A DNA stretch of 64,000 nt from Symsagittifera roscoffensis (GCF_963678635.1 NC_087062.1:25688177-25752176); one strand, 5' to 3'. Positions 11,116-25,200 are shown, numbered from the stretch's first letter. The notes: generated by a model not told the origin, from the letters alone. Numbers and translations are program-made.

Positions 11116-11376
11116 AACTGCCCTTTCGATTTTGGTGCATTCGTTGCCTTAAAGCTAAAAGCATAACTGGCTCCTAAAAATTGCAATTCCTAAAACAATG
11201 CAATTTTATCTCCCCTCCCCCCCCCCCCCCCCCCATCGCTATCAAAAATGCCCCAATAGCCTAATTAAAATCATAGAAACATTAAAGTTTAGATAGCGTC
11301 AGTGTCTTCTTGCCTATGCTACGTTAACAAAACCTAGCTTTTTAAACGACATAAATACTAACGACCCAAATACTGA

Positions 11377-12886
11377 ATGGCTCGCCCCTGCCTGAATCAG
11401 ATAGCACACGAGTGCCTGAGCTTCATCAAGGCCAATTTCGGTTTCTTCAAGCACGGCCAGCTGAAGCCACGAGTGCTGTGTGAAATGATGTCAGACCCTG
11501 ATTTGATGAGTGAGGGCATGCGAAGTTTCACTCATCGCTACACATTCAGCGAGGCAAATTTCCTGTTACTTTGCTTTCGTTTCGTTGTTATTTTTTACTA
11601 TGCTTTGGTTACTTTGTTAATTGAAAGGCTCTCTTTTCTCATGGATCTTGTTAAGTCGAGACAAACTTGCATAAAAGGAAAACGCCGTGCAAAATAGAAT
11701 TCCATACTTTTAAAAAAATTCTCACGTTTGGTAAAAGAAATCGAAAAATTTTATTCTTAATAATTTCTGTTTCAGGAAGAAATGAGCGACTGTAAATGAG
11801 AACGAACAAAAATAAAATTAAAAGTGCTAAACGGTTGCTGTGCAATTAGCACAGAATGTTCCGACCATGATTATATGTGCTCATTTTTTAAACATAAATA
11901 TTGATTACATAAAAGTGCCATTTTACTGTAAAAAACAATATAAAAGGCAGCGAGTGAGGGCCAAAAGCTCAAAAGTGAAGGAAATTTATGCACTAACTTA
12001 TTAGGCGTTTGTTCTTTAAACACATAATGACCTGGTACTAATCGTTTGTTCTCAACTATAAAATCAAACCAGTTCGGGACGCCAGCGATGTTCTGGGATC
12101 TGAAAAGAGCAGGGATAACGAAGACTTGCACCCGAATGATGCTGCAAATCGGGAGAGCAAAGGCTTGACAGTCGCGAAAAAATTGCTATAATTTTTTTTC
12201 AGGGGTCATTGGAAAGGTTGCGCTGGCAATCTATTTTTTCGACTGATTTTTAAACTGAATCAAATCAAAAGAGAAGGTTTTGATTATTGCGACTGTCAAT
12301 GAAGATGGTGAATGGGAAGAGGGAGGAGAGGGCGTGTCTCAACTGAAGAGTGAATTGGAGTTCGGATCCACTGTGGTAGACAGTGTGATAGAGACACAGG
12401 AGGACTCACAAGGCAAGAAATGAAATCACTCTCTAGTGCAGTTGCAATTCAATTGTGACGTTGATCAAACTGATGCCACTTTTTATTTGAACTTTATAGG
12501 AAAAAACCTGAATTGCATGCTAAAAATTAAAAAAAAAACGGACAAATTTCTTTTATCAGAGCAACTTTTTCAACAAACATATTAATTAATTCATTGGTAA
12601 ATCTGAAGGACGCCTGTCAAAACGAATGAAACACTCAGTATTTTCCAAAGGACAAAAACAAAACAACTTTTGGAAAATTAACATTGATTTATTTTTCCCT
12701 GAAACTCGATTTCTTTTTACTTCAGACTCAAGTGAGGTGATTCTGTTCGACGAGACTGCGGCTAAGCGCAAGGAGATGTTGAAAAAGTACAAGACTCCCA
12801 AGATCATCCGCAAACTCAAGGACAAAGTAGCACCAAGGGAACAATGGCACAAAGAACTGGAGTTAGTTTCTAAATACCATTCATAA
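11377..12886 (+). CDS. Exons downstream of gene A (second gene or alternative 3' end)
   Basis: Coding-quality blocks continue past the gene A stop: 11377-11553 (or from an acceptor at 11401; contains CLSFIKANFGFFKHGQLKPR), possibly 12073 to about 12170 (acidic VRDASDVLGSEKSRDNEDL), about 12272-12412 (GGEGVSQLKSELEFGSTVVD), and 12726-12886 ending in a stop after KELELVSKYHS. Exons 11377-11553 and about 12272-12412 end in GC donors (AG/GCAAAT, AG/GCAAGA). The join 12412 to 12726 keeps frame exactly. The middle joins are not resolved, so this may be a separate gene starting at the ATG at 11377 or the end of gene A reached by skipping the 10988-11115 exon. No domain is recognised. Confidence 0.5.
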
Positions 12887-12889
12887 TCA

Positions 12890-15800
12890 AAATGTCTTGC
12901 TGTCAGAATTTGAAACAGTTGAGCAAAAAACAGTTGAGAAAAACTTTAATTTCAAGAAAATCGAGAACATGTAAAATTTAGTTACATAGAAATTTCTTTG
13001 ACCAGAAAGCGCAGTATTTTTGTGAAAAAAATTCAAAGCGAAATTATGGCAAAACCAGAAAATTTTTTAGTTTTTCGAGCCAAGAACTAGAGGCCATTTG
13101 ACAATTTAACTCACAATTTGTGCTTAGTAAAGTCAAAAAATAAAAGTTTGATCGTTTAATTTCAGAGCGCTGAAAATAAACTTGGAGCTTATTAATTGAA
13201 GAAACCTATGTAATTAATGTTTCAACCACAATTGACTTTTTGATGTTTTACTTGATGACAAGGCCTAATGGTTGAGGGCGCAGTAGTGTACCGCACTTGG
13301 GGTGATGTTCTTGCCTTCCTTAGTAATTGGGGTGGGTTGGCCTCTGTACCTAACTCTTGGGGGTTGGGTGTAACTCCGTACCTCATTCTGGGGACAGAGT
13401 GGTTACTCCGAACCTCACTTAACCAACATCTGTTCCTACTGAAAGGGGAGGGCTACCTTGGTTCAGAAGCCTTTGTTTGAAATCTTTTGTAATTTTATTT
13501 TGAAGTTAACTTTTTTTTTGTTTTCACACTCTTGTTAAGTCAATGTTTTAAAATTAGTAACGAGCCTGCAAGTTTTCAGTAACGAGCCTGCTCCAGTTGT
13601 TTTGAATTGTCTGTTATACTTAACGAGAGTGAAGGCTTGAATAGAGTTTTTTTCGTTAAACATGCAGGATGGCATGCAGTTAACGGACCTTTGTCTTCGT
13701 TATCTCTGGGTATATGGGGTAGTGGCCATTAGTTTTTGAAGCCTTCTGTTTTGACAACAATCGTAGTGAAGACGTCCTATGTCATTTTCCCACGTCCCAC
13801 AAGTTTCAATAGAAGAGCTTATTTGACAATCTGATCGAGTCTCTCCCACATACAGTCAAAAAGAAAAGCAGAGTAAGTTTGAAGAGCCATTTCATTGAAT
13901 TGTTCAGCTTTTTTTGTTTCAAAAATTTTTAGTCTAGCGTGAGCGGTTTCTTTCGCAGTTGTTGTCAAGTGCCAAAAAACAGAAGCCTTGTAATTAGGTG
14001 TTCCCTGTTTTCCGTTTTCTTTGCTTCCAGTTTTCAGTAATAGTTTTATTTTGATTTTCACGTGGTGAGCCATGTGTTTGTCTCTGATTTAAATGAAGTG
14101 CTGACCGACGTTGAAATTAGCTGAGCGAGCTCCAAGTACAGCTGTTGTATATCGAGTTTAGGTATATTGATCTTATTTATCGGCACAACAATTGTGAGGC
14201 GGCCTATGTGAAGACGTGTAACTGATAACTTTTTTTAGAAGTAGATTTCAAACTGAAACTTATTGTTGTTCGATGGAAGACGAAGATAAATATCTGTCAA
14301 TCTAATTTCAATATTTCTAACGTTTAATTTTTTCAAGTAGGTAGTCCCATGCATAGCCTTCTTTCCAGAAATGGGATATGGGATAATCTTCAATAATATT
14401 ACTAATGGGACGCTGATACTAAGAGGTTCGTATAAACGACTAGGTTCTAATAGGCGATCAATGACAGGAGTTTCCGTATATTGTACTGATTTCCTGCAGT
14501 GTCCAACTTAGACAACCTTTGCTGCTTGAAGGCGTCTGAGTTTTTTTGCATAAAACAAAAGATACAATAGTTCAATTCCTTTGTGTCAGGTTGATCTACT
14601 ACATCAATTTGGACGGTTGATTGACTGGAAACAAACATCGTCAGGTTGAATTCACCTTTTGAAAACATAGATTTAAATCTTTTTGAGGACATAATTGCTG
14701 TGTTTTTCCTAACGAGCGCACAAATTTGTCCACGTAGTTAGTCGCCTAATTTCCTCCTCGATGCGAAATCTTTAGCAGTTTGCTAATGTAGTTTCTGATG
14801 GCGATCACCTCGCCCAAAAACCTAGCCGTGTATATTGATACAATTTTTTGGCTGTCACTGTTGTCCATTGAAAACGAAGAACGGCTGAATGCTTTTCTAT
14901 TATAGCAACCTGCATGAACATGGATTCCACGAATGCTGTAACAGCAATAGCGGTTTCGCGAAACCATAGCAGCAAATCAACCAAATTGATGATAAGGCCA
15001 AGTTAGCAGCTAGCATATTAATGTTGTGCGAGCTTCTTTGGAAAATTGATGCTGCTGTGAACACTGATCGAAACTTGCCCTGCTTGTTTGCATTTGAGAC
15101 AATATGATAGGGAAATTACCATAATCATTTGGTGGTGGCTGGCTTAAAACTAAACATTTTTTGTAGTTTTTCTCAATGTCTGTTGAGAAGTGGGTCTTTC
15201 TCAATACTTTCTGGAGGCTTAGAACTTGTAAGTGCTGTAGCTGAGTTTTAATTGTAGGGTAAAATTACCTTATCTTTTCACAAATGGCCAGTTTTGTAAC
15301 GATCACCCGTAAGTCGTATGGTTGCATGAAAATTTTTTAGGCCTGTTTTGCAATAACAGAAAACAAAATATGGTTCTCGCCTTTGGTTCCCGTAGCATTG
15401 ACAGCCCTAAAAATGTAACGAAGTCGAAAATGGTCGTTCGCCATTCAGGGTAGCTTTCTCTGATAAAAAATGTATTGCTATTCGGAACAAACATAAATTC
15501 CTCGTTATTCTTCTACGGCTGCTTTTTGATTGGCACGGTAACAGTCCAAACTAGGAGAATTCTTTGCGCAAAAGATGAATTTTGCAGCCCGTGAAACAAG
15601 TCGTACACAATGATGTATTGCACTGCGTTGATGGCTATAGAAAATTGAACACTGTTGCTTGGTAATGAGAACAAAGTGGGCTTAATAGTGTAGTGGGAAA
15701 TCAACATGCTGTAGATAAGTATGGTTTTACAGTGTTGGTTAAAGTCTGTAACAAGAGCGTCATTGAAATGCCAGTCTTTAAGGGAGTCAACATAGTTCAA

Positions 15801-18800
15801 GGGGGACAAAATGTACTGCAAATGTAAGGCCCTACGTCCAAACGGACCAGATTTGCGTTCATTGATGAGTCACCAGTCGCTTTCGCTGCAAAGAGGGTGT
15901 TTGTTTTCTCGGAGCATTAAGTTTTTCTGCTGCTAAGGTTGAGGCGTTTGATATTTTGCTGGGTATATCTAAAACTGCCTAAATCGACTAGTGTTATTTG
16001 GGAACAAATAGTTTGATTGGCAGCAAATGCAGTTGATTTTTTACTTTCGACGGTAACGACAGTGCACTTTTTCTAGAAGTTTTCGTTCCTATGGATGGTT
16101 TTTCCAGCGATTCACAGAGCGGGGCTTGGCTGTTCATGACAATAATTGCTTGCGCCCGATTGAAGGTATGATCATGAGACAATGAATGATAATTGCGATT
16201 GCAATGCGGCAAGAATGATATTACAAGAACTTTCTTGATGAGACAGTTATAGAAAAAAAATTTATCCTTTTTATATTTTTTTGATTTATTGAAAAAATTG
16301 TTCGTTAATCCTAATGATTCAGAGGTTCTTGCCTGCTCCGTGAAAATTGTGATCAAAAGGTTTGATTTTTTACTGATATTTCTGTTTTTAGCGAGTTGAA
16401 GAAACTGTTGTTCAGTCTTTTTTTCCAGTGAGCTGGATGTCGATCTTGATTTTTTGCCTACTAAGAACTGCTGTTATATGGCGAGGGCGTGGTCTTTTTA
16501 TGAGTTATGATGTTTTGTCAAAAATCACAGAAGCGTTCCTGTCCATCCGTTCACCATGGAAAATCATTGAGTCTGTGATGGGCTTTGTTTTTGTCAATCA
16601 GTTGTTAACTCTACTTCATTTTCAACGAAAATTTTAATTTATCCGTTGTTATTGTCAGCAAACATCTTGACTTTAGACTTTAGGGGTCAGGATTAAATCC
16701 ATGAGCACTTAAACTTAAAAACCGTTTTTTGAGAAAAGCAGCTCAGCTGATTAGAACCATAAAGGGTTCCACTTGGAAAATGAGGTGTTTTACACGAAAC
16801 TAGTTTTTTATTTAAGAGGCTAAACATGTTAAGGATTTCCAATTTTTTGGTCGAGTTCCGGTGAAGCTAAATCGTAAAACCCTAAGGCTGCACAGGAATC
16901 CCGATATGGCTTTTCTGACCAATAATACTACCGGTGTTTGTAGGTAGCTCATTCTTCGTTATTTGTGATACCTTGATTGTTGTGAACGGCATATCTGAAC
17001 ATGCTAAACCATTCATTTCATTTTAGGAGTTCTCCGTCAAACTTCTAGATTCGGATCTCCGGCATTTTAACCGAGCGATGATGTCGATAGGGGTTTTGAT
17101 TTAAAGGTAAATTTCCTGCAGATTGGGTAATAGAACCAATGTTCCCAGTGACACTAGATGAAGGCATTTGTTTTGCACTGTATTGTTTGATGAAACAAAG
17201 TGCTACTGGGCGCTAACGTGTGCGAGTTTGTTATTGAACGTAAATTTATTGCTGGTTGTGTTGTTGCTTTGTGGTAGTGATGAATTTTGCTGATTGGTTT
17301 TACGAGCAAAACTGAATGCATTTACAGTTGGTGACCAGGAAGGTTGCCGGATGAAACTATTTGGCTGAACACCTGCCGAGCCAATTTTGGTCGACAAATC
17401 ACGTAGCAAGTTTTCCCTTAGTGTGCGCATTTTACACTGGCTCGTTCATATTCTGATATTGATAAGTCTTTGATGGACATTAATTTGACCTTTTCTTTTG
17501 AAAAAACCGAATGGCCCTTAAAAACTGTAATCAGTCCCGGATATTTGTTAGTGCGACAGAAAGATGACGGCTACTGATTTGTAGGAAGTGAAGTTGAAAT
17601 AAGGAAACTCTTTCCTGCATTAGAATTTTTTGAAATCCGGTCGAATGGCTGGTGATAATCAGACCTCGAACGCAGGAGCAGTCAAGTTGCTGTATCTGGC
17701 AAAAAGAACTGATGGAGACGCGTAATCGTGCTTTGAGTGGATCTGAATTCCTGCCTACTCTGATTCGTATCAAGTTCAAAGGTTGATTGAATGATGGCTG
17801 CGCTTTCAAAGAGGTATGAGGTTTTGAAGCTACACATCCATTCCAAGTGGTTGAGCTTCTACTGTTTGTTCTATGTTTTTTGTCGTTGAGAACGCTTTTC
17901 ATGATGTTTAGTTTTAATTGCAAAAAAAATCTGCCTCATCAGCTTGTCCACTAACAAGTGAAAAATCCGATTGAGTGATAACATCGACGTTTCCATTTGA
18001 CTGAATAGTATGGTGAAAACTTTGTAAATTTGAGCTACAAGCTAATGTTCAAAGTATTCATTTATTTTTTGATGTCGTCTCTTAGTTTTAACAAACTTTG
18101 ATTCTTAGGTTAAATTGATTAACTGTTGTGGCAACTAGCCGGTTTTTACCACATTTTGTGCTTAATTACGGATTTTCGATGAAGCGTTCGGAGGTTGTTG
18201 AAGGATGTAGGAAAGCTACGAAAGGTAATTTGAAGGTGAAAAAGAGTTCAATTGGAAGAGCACTGTATGATATTGTGAAGTACAGGTTAGAAAGTAAGGC
18301 ACCCTATTACTTCAACCTGGTCACTTAAAAATCAAATCTGAACCCTTGACGAAGTCATAAGTGCATTTAAAACACAACTTGTTCCGTTTTGTTTGTTGAT
18401 TTCTTCATTTCTTGGAGTTCTTGGGGGGTTACTGTTCTTCCGTGATGAAATGCTGCATCAAAGTATTGTTGATTGCTCTGCCTCTTCTGAGTTCTATGGC
18501 TGTACGTTGACGAACAGCGCGATTTCGCTTGACAATATCAGGGTTTTTTTTTCAACTTTTCGAGGTTTTTAACGATATGCACAGCTTCTGTTCTCTTAGA
18601 CTTTTGCCTTTTTTTACAACTGAGAAAACATCACTGTTGCAGCATATCACTCATTTGAATTAATTTAAAAACATTTTTAGCGTTTGCCGAACTTCTGTTC
18701 CTGATTTTGTAGTGACTTTATTGCTACGATGTTTGGTTGCGAGTTTTTGATGATGTCATGCCCGAAATGATTTCCACTGTTTTAATCAAAGCGCGACTGG

Positions 18801-20340
18801 GAAAAGACGTCGTTATTTTCTTTTTTCGTATTGATCAAATTGTCGTTTCCTCAAAGTCAGGCAATTGCAGTGACTCGGTTCTTTAATTCATGTTGTTATT
18901 GTCTCTGTCGTAATATCTGGAAAGCCCGATGTGGAGAAGGATGTCTAAGAGTCAAAAGGGAGTCGTAGGAAACGTTCTTAGGGATGTTTCACCGAACCCG
19001 ATTGAGTAATAACTTATTTGTTTTTTAATATGGAGTGTATTTTTAGTTAAAACATTAAGTTTTTTGGGGTATTTTTAGTTAAAACATTAAGTTAAGTTTA
19101 AAGCTCAGAGGCCAAGAAATTGTTTATTTTGCGAAAAAAATAGCAGAAAAATTAGGAACAAAGAATAAATCAGAAAACATGTAGGCACAGAAGTTCAATG
19201 ATAATAGCTTTGCATAAGGAAAACGCGGGATAAGGTTTATACTCACAATCCTTAAATTGCTTGCTCCAAATTTTTACTAGAAACTAATATGGCAAGTCTC
19301 ACAAACAGTGAAAAAACAATAAGGTGTGCACAAAATTTACAAATGGTTACATTTAAATGCCAGAATAATAATGATCACAATATTGACACGAAAGCTTAGA
19401 GAACTTTTTAAATCAGATTTTTTAGTCAAGAACACTTGTTTCTTCGCAACAAAAAAAACGTGAAGTTTGTTCCATTCTTTTCCTTGTGTGGTTGGAACAG
19501 TCAGAATGTAGAGTGTAAGAACTGCACTATTCTACAACTTCTTACCAACACAGTGCAGTAAAGCTTTTTTTCAGAATTGTCCCATTTCCAAACAAAGTTG
19601 GCTGTTTTGATTTCAAATGTAAGTGTAGTAGAAAATAATCCAAAGTTTCTACATCCGCAAAACTTTTCACTGGATTCGAAATTTCTAGCTTGATGTTAAA
19701 GTTGGTTTTGTTTTTAATAGCCCATACTGAGGAAAACCAAATATTTGAAAGCTATGATATCTTTACTCAACCCTTTGAAAAACTAACTAAAAAACTATTT
19801 TTGTTCTAGAAATCTGAAATCATTCAGAAGTGCAAAACCTATGGATAATACTTATAAAAGGCTACCATTATGTTGTTGCAAAATGAAAATGAGAACGACT
19901 TCTCCCTTCAATAACTTTTTCGATTTATATCGGATTAACTTTGAAAGCTGTCAAAAATTGTTCCATGAAAATTAAATTGAGAATAAATTTTAAATTTTTT
20001 TTTCAAGATGCAGGTCGAAAGTTGATGTTAACAGTAGAAACAGTCTAATCAAAAATTTTTTCTTATTCAAAGTGTTTGGAACACTACTTTGATTAATGTT
20101 CATTAGATGAGTTCTTTTGATTTCCTATTTTTCGTTGGTATTTTAAATCTTGATTCAAATGTTAAGTACGTTTTTACACACCCGACAACAATCAATGCTA
20201 AAACTAAACTCTAATTATTATCAACGTCGACAATTCACAAAATAACATTCATCAGGGAGTCCTTAAAATTTTTAGTAGTATGAATCAAAGTTAATTCAAA
20301 GTCGTCTGTTTTATTTTCCTCGCGCTGTTTTTGCCACGCA
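12890..20340. other. Long stretch without a convincing gene
   Basis: The stretch is A+T-rich. 13268-13480 is a G/T-rich patch with repeated GTAACTCCGTACCTCA-like pieces. On the minus strand a series of 60-130-codon open frames (13819-14073, 14447-14692, 17203-17430, 17531-17923) have mildly coding-like composition; the best starts MAHHVKIKIKLLL at 14073. I could not join them by splice sites or recognise a domain. A plus-strand frame at 18128-18328 (MKRSEVVEGCRKATKG near its middle) is similar. They may be remnants of an old gene or element; I call none of them. Confidence 0.4.
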
Positions 20341-20351
20341 CATATGTGCTA

Positions 20352-21119
20352 TCCCGGGTTGATCAAAACTTCTTGTCTTAAAATTTCCATATATGAGAAA
20401 CTTTTTGTCATAGAGTTCTATACAATTCCATACGTACAGAAAATTGTATGAAATCTGTTTGATAAGCATTTTTCCTATGTGAAAATTGTTTGACAAATAT
20501 TTTTCCATAAACCAAAAAGTTCATTTTTTTCTGAAAAGTTTTGGGTTGTGTTCGCAACCTAACGCAAGTGAGAAAGACCTTGGCTTACTCAAAACACCAA
20601 AGTTAATTACAATGCATAAAAAACTGAATTTCTGTCTTTTTGTCAAGTCTTTCTGAAAGTAACAAACTTTTAAATGTTGGCAAACAATTTCAACAATTAT
20701 TTTTAAAGTTTGAATTTAAAAGAATAGGAGTTTTAAGCGTTTTAAAGAAAATTTATCAAGCGAAAAGGAAACAAAATAGCAAAATTGTATCCAGGACTAC
20801 GTTAGACTCCGGTGGAAAAAAAAACAAACAAAAAAATTTGCAACAATTTCAAACGTTTTTTGTGTCGTCATCAAAAAAATGATAGTCTTACAACTTCCTT
20901 ATATGGGAGTTGTATGATAAGCAATTTTTTCAAAAAACAAACTAAACCTCGGTTTTTTTTTCATCACCAGACTGTTTTATTAGAATGAAGCAGCCGCAGA
21001 AGTTAGTTTATATTTTTTTTCAACCATTTTTCGAGATCTGTATGGCAAGCGTTTTTCCATGCATTTGATGTATGGAATTGTATTATAAGCATTTTCGGTG
21101 TATGGAGGTCAACCCGGGA
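20352..21119. mobile_element. TA-flanked terminal-inverted-repeat element, non-autonomous
   Basis: The left end TCCCGGGTTGATC and right end GGTCAACCCGGGA are inverted with one mismatch, and each is bordered by TA (20350-20351 and 21120-21121), as expected for Tc1/mariner-type or related MITE insertion. The inside has subterminal stretches that are also inverted (ATACAATTCCATACGT against GTATGGAATTGTATTA) and no transposase frame. Diverged ends of the same family lie near 4938-5010 and 60157-60240. Confidence 0.7.
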
Positions 21120-21908
21120 TACTGCCAGACCCCTTGTGCTATGGTGTCTGCCAACTCCTTGCTAACATGAGTCACAGGACGCAAATTAAATAGATCCGTT
21201 GTTTCAATCACAATGGTCATAAACAAAATCCATCGTGTTCGTTTTTCATTGCATTTCGATCTGATTCGTTCTCGTACTCCATCTGCTGAAATTTTGTTAC
21301 TTGAACAGTTTCTTTTACTTTTTCAAACTTAGCTGCGGCTGAGGGGTTGGCGTCTAGAATCTGGTGTTGCAAGATTCTAAAATGTAGAAAATGTAATAGA
21401 GTTACCTAATAAAACGCCATGTAAAAATTTTAGCTTTCTTAACTTAGAGCTACCTCGAGAAAATCTCAGACTTGTTTTCCTCGACACCGAGAGATTTTTT
21501 TGGATTTACTTGGAGTCTAAATCACGAATAGAGGGTCTTCAATATGATAACACACCAGGGGGTTATATGATTTGACCCTCCGCAAGTTTTTTCAGCCTGC
21601 CTTCGAGGTCCTCCTTTAGAGCATAAACTGCAGTCGTTAAATTTGCAAAAAAAAATCTTTTTTTTTTCCAAATGCTAATAATATACTCATCGAAATGCAA
21701 AATATTTTTAAAATGTATCAATGGAGGTGTCTAACTTATTTTTTTTCGAATAAGAGTCTAGTTTTATCTAGGTGTGCAGTTGATGACTAATACAAATAAA
21801 ATAATCGGAAAATGCAAATATATATGAATAGTTTGTGCAAGAATCCATTCCAATCCTTCATGACTCAGTGATTTTTCTAAAAATCTTTTTAATATTTAAA
21901 TGTTTTAG

Positions 21909-22212
21909 CCGGTTGAGTCTGGGATTGAACTCACCGCCTGATATTGAAAAGATCACGAAACTGGTGGATAGATATTATGTCGAAAACGACACTTTAGCCG
22001 ACTGTTTCGACTGGCAGAAAGACAAATTGCTGGTGGAAAGAGAACGAAACAAACGAGAGTTGTTCAGACAATTGTGGGAAATGAGAAATCAGATTTATTT
22101 GAGAAAAATTGGGATGGACGCTTACTTCAAAGACAATGCCTTCATTGGATATAAAAAGAACTCAGATCTGGCCGATATTATAAGTCCAGAAGTCCAGCAG
22201 AGAAACGAATAA
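21909..22212 (+). CDS. Isolated terminal exon of an unrecognised host gene
   Basis: The exon follows a TTTTAG acceptor, is open for 100 codons and ends TAA after SPEVQQRNE. It is phase 2 at its start. It reads like a real conserved protein: charged, helical, with CFDWQKDKLLVERERNKREL and FRQLWEMRNQIYLRKIGMDA. The upstream exon was not found; the gene A exons end too far away to join with confidence. I recognise no domain. Confidence 0.55.
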
Positions 22213-25200
22213 TCGAGCAGAACTAAAATTGGTTGAGATTAGTAGCTACTCATTAGCTTTGCCTCGGAAATATCAATTGATTTTTATGAAACAGTTCTTT
22301 TTTGTTGCTCTTAGATAGGTACTGCATTCTAGAAAATCTTAATTATCGAACTGATAAAGTTTGACAAATTTGAATCTACTTCGAAAATAAAAATCGGTGA
22401 ACGAGTTTAATTAAAAAAGAAGGCAAATTGATTTTTGAAGCTTACATCTGATCTGAAAATTTTAAAATTAGTTTTCACGGTGGAAAAATAATTGCACTGT
22501 TTATTCACGCAGTTTTGCCGCGCAATGCGTAAGCAGCGAGAGACTGAAACTTGTCGTAGTTTTTTTCTGGCTAGACAAGTAAGAGCTCGAGATGCTTCTC
22601 AAAGAAACCAGATTTTTAAGGGTCGATTCGATGAACGTCGTTCAGACCCTTATATAGATCGTCGTGATTTTTTTTCCTTTTTGTTGCAGAAAAAGTCCTA
22701 AGATTAGTTCAGGCTCAAATTTACTTTTTTACGGTTGAATTTTGATTTCTTTTTATTTTCAGTTTATTTCCTTTGTTAAAAAGAAAGCAAACTCCACTAT
22801 CGAGCAGCAACGTGACCGAATCTTATTTCGAAACAGGGTTTTCAATAATAGAATTTCCAGAGAAAGTAAAAACTTTACCTACTGGTCCAGTTTTCTCAAT
22901 TTGGGCTCTTTTTATCAAAAAAAAAATCGAAGACAAATTTTTCTATAATTTCGAAGAGCATCAAGTCCATCTTTTTTAAAATTGAAACTGGAATATTGAA
23001 ACTTTTTCAAATACAAGTCATTTTTTTTGTTTACTTGCGTTCACTGACTCTTTATCAACCCTCTGTTGGCTATGTTTTACTTTTTCTTTGTTTGTTCCTG
23101 ATTTGTTCCTGATTTAAAATAAGTGTAAAACAAAAAAAAGCTTGAATTATGTAGGTCGAGATAATTTTTTGTTGCCCTTGAAAAAACTGATCGACCTTGA
23201 AGCTAAATTTCAATACAAAGATTTCCCGGCGGAATAAAACCACTTTACCCATTGATTCGGTTTTCTTCAAATCTAATAGTTTTATGAAGAAAACGCCTAT
23301 TATAATCAGTTTTTGAAATTCAAAGAGTTTGAACCTGAATTTTATATATCTTTTGGACGTCGAAAGTTGAAGTTTCAGCACCTTAAAATCATTTTTTATT
23401 CTATATCATTAAGTTCTATGACGTTTTTTCAACCTTGTGTTGGCTATGCTTATTTTTACGAGTCGATGAACGTAGTTCAAACTCTTATATAGGTCATGCT
23501 GTTTTTTTCTTTTTTTTCAGGAAAAGTTAATGCTCTAGTAACAAAAAAAAGTGCTTTTATACTTGTATATGCTCATATGAATGCTCTAAGATTTATATAT
23601 ATTTTTGGAGTTAATTTGAAGTTCATTTGCTAGAAGGTAGGCAAAGTGCACTCTGCCTTTATGAAAGCTGAAATTGGCGGGTACAACATAATCATTTTCT
23701 AGTTTAGAAAGTGAAATTTATTTTTAAATTTCCCAGCAGAGTAAATACATTTCCTGATACTCAAAACTTCTGATTGAGTTAATTTATCAAAAAAGTGCTA
23801 ATTACAAATTGCTCTGAAAGCCAAACGTTTTTGTTTGAAATTTAAAATTTTTCCAATAAAGAAGTCAATTATTTTGTGCTTCCTTGCGTTCATTGACTCT
23901 TTTCCAACTGTCTGTTGGCTATGTTTGAGATCCACCGGATTGAAAATACGTAAGCCTAAAAGATATACCATCTTTTCAAAAATCTACCCACGGGCAGAGC
24001 ATTTTACTGATTGTTTCGAAATTAATATCAAAGATTATTTGCATCCAGGGCCATTCTATTTTGAACAAAACTAGTCAAGAAGTACAAACTCTGCGAAGAC
24101 TGAACCGGGACAAAGTTTGTTTTTGAGTTTTCGGAATTGTATCTCATGTGAAAAAAGGCGTTTCAATAAAGTGTCGAAAATCGAAGGGGACCAATTGCAA
24201 AAAGCGAGGTTGATTAGTCTAATTTTAGTTTAAAAAAAAACAATTAACTTTGTCTCCTCAACCTCATTGACATCGGTGCCGCATGAGAAATGTCTTTATA
24301 AAGCGCCAGAAGGTAAAATTGCCCATAGAGACAACAGTTTTTTTGCTTTAATTAATTTGAGAATTCTGCAAGACCTAGGATTCGCTTGATTGTATTGCCG
24401 GACACTCCAAATTCTATGATCGACCTGAACTCTACTACAACAAATAAACGTTTTGTGATTAGTCAATAAACGTTTGAATCTACACAAAAAACTTTTAGCA
24501 ATCGTATGAGTAAAAAAGAGTTTCATAGAGTTTCATGATGTAGTAGATTTTATAACTTTCTAATCCAAATATTGTGCCCGAATTGGAGACATAGACGACA
24601 GTGATAGAGGTGAAATCCAGGTGAAAATCAAACCTGGTGCTCAAATATATTTTTTTGCTAATTTGAAAATACAAAATGCACTATCCGCGACTGTATTATT
24701 TTGCTTCTTGAAAACGCTCTGCTCATTTTCCATTTAATTTTTATCACGAAAAACAATAAAAACAGCAAATTTGTCCGATAGACGCATGATAAATGAAAAT
24801 TTTTATAGACCGGAAAAAGCAGAATTTTATTATAAACTTGCTCTATACAGTAGGAAAATTCTTCGCGCCCTGGCTGCCAATTCAAAAGCCAAAAATGAAG
24901 AAAACTCAAAAATTTGGCCAATGAGAGTGTAGTCAAACCAGTGCAGTCCAAAAGAGCTACCATAGCATGGGAAATCATAAGGCCGAAAAAGATATACGGG
25001 GATTTGAAACTTTGTTTTGATTGAAAAAATCTCTAAGTTGATATTTGACAAAAATTATTCATCGATCAACACCAAGCAAGAGCTGTTTAACATGTGTTTT
25101 TTTATTTCAAGGGTAAAAATTTTTTTCTTACCCTTCCAAAATTCAAAGGAGACAAAAAAACAACAATCTTCCAGCCCTATTTTACTCTCTACAGACCAAC

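Noticed and set aside
13268-13480. 70-codon frame with W/G/L-rich translation
   Set aside because: It overlaps an internally repetitive G/T-rich patch and has no splice context or domain.
13819-17923. A minus-strand multi-exon gene built from the open frames in this stretch
   Set aside because: Some frames look mildly coding, but phases and splice sites could not be matched and no domain is seen.
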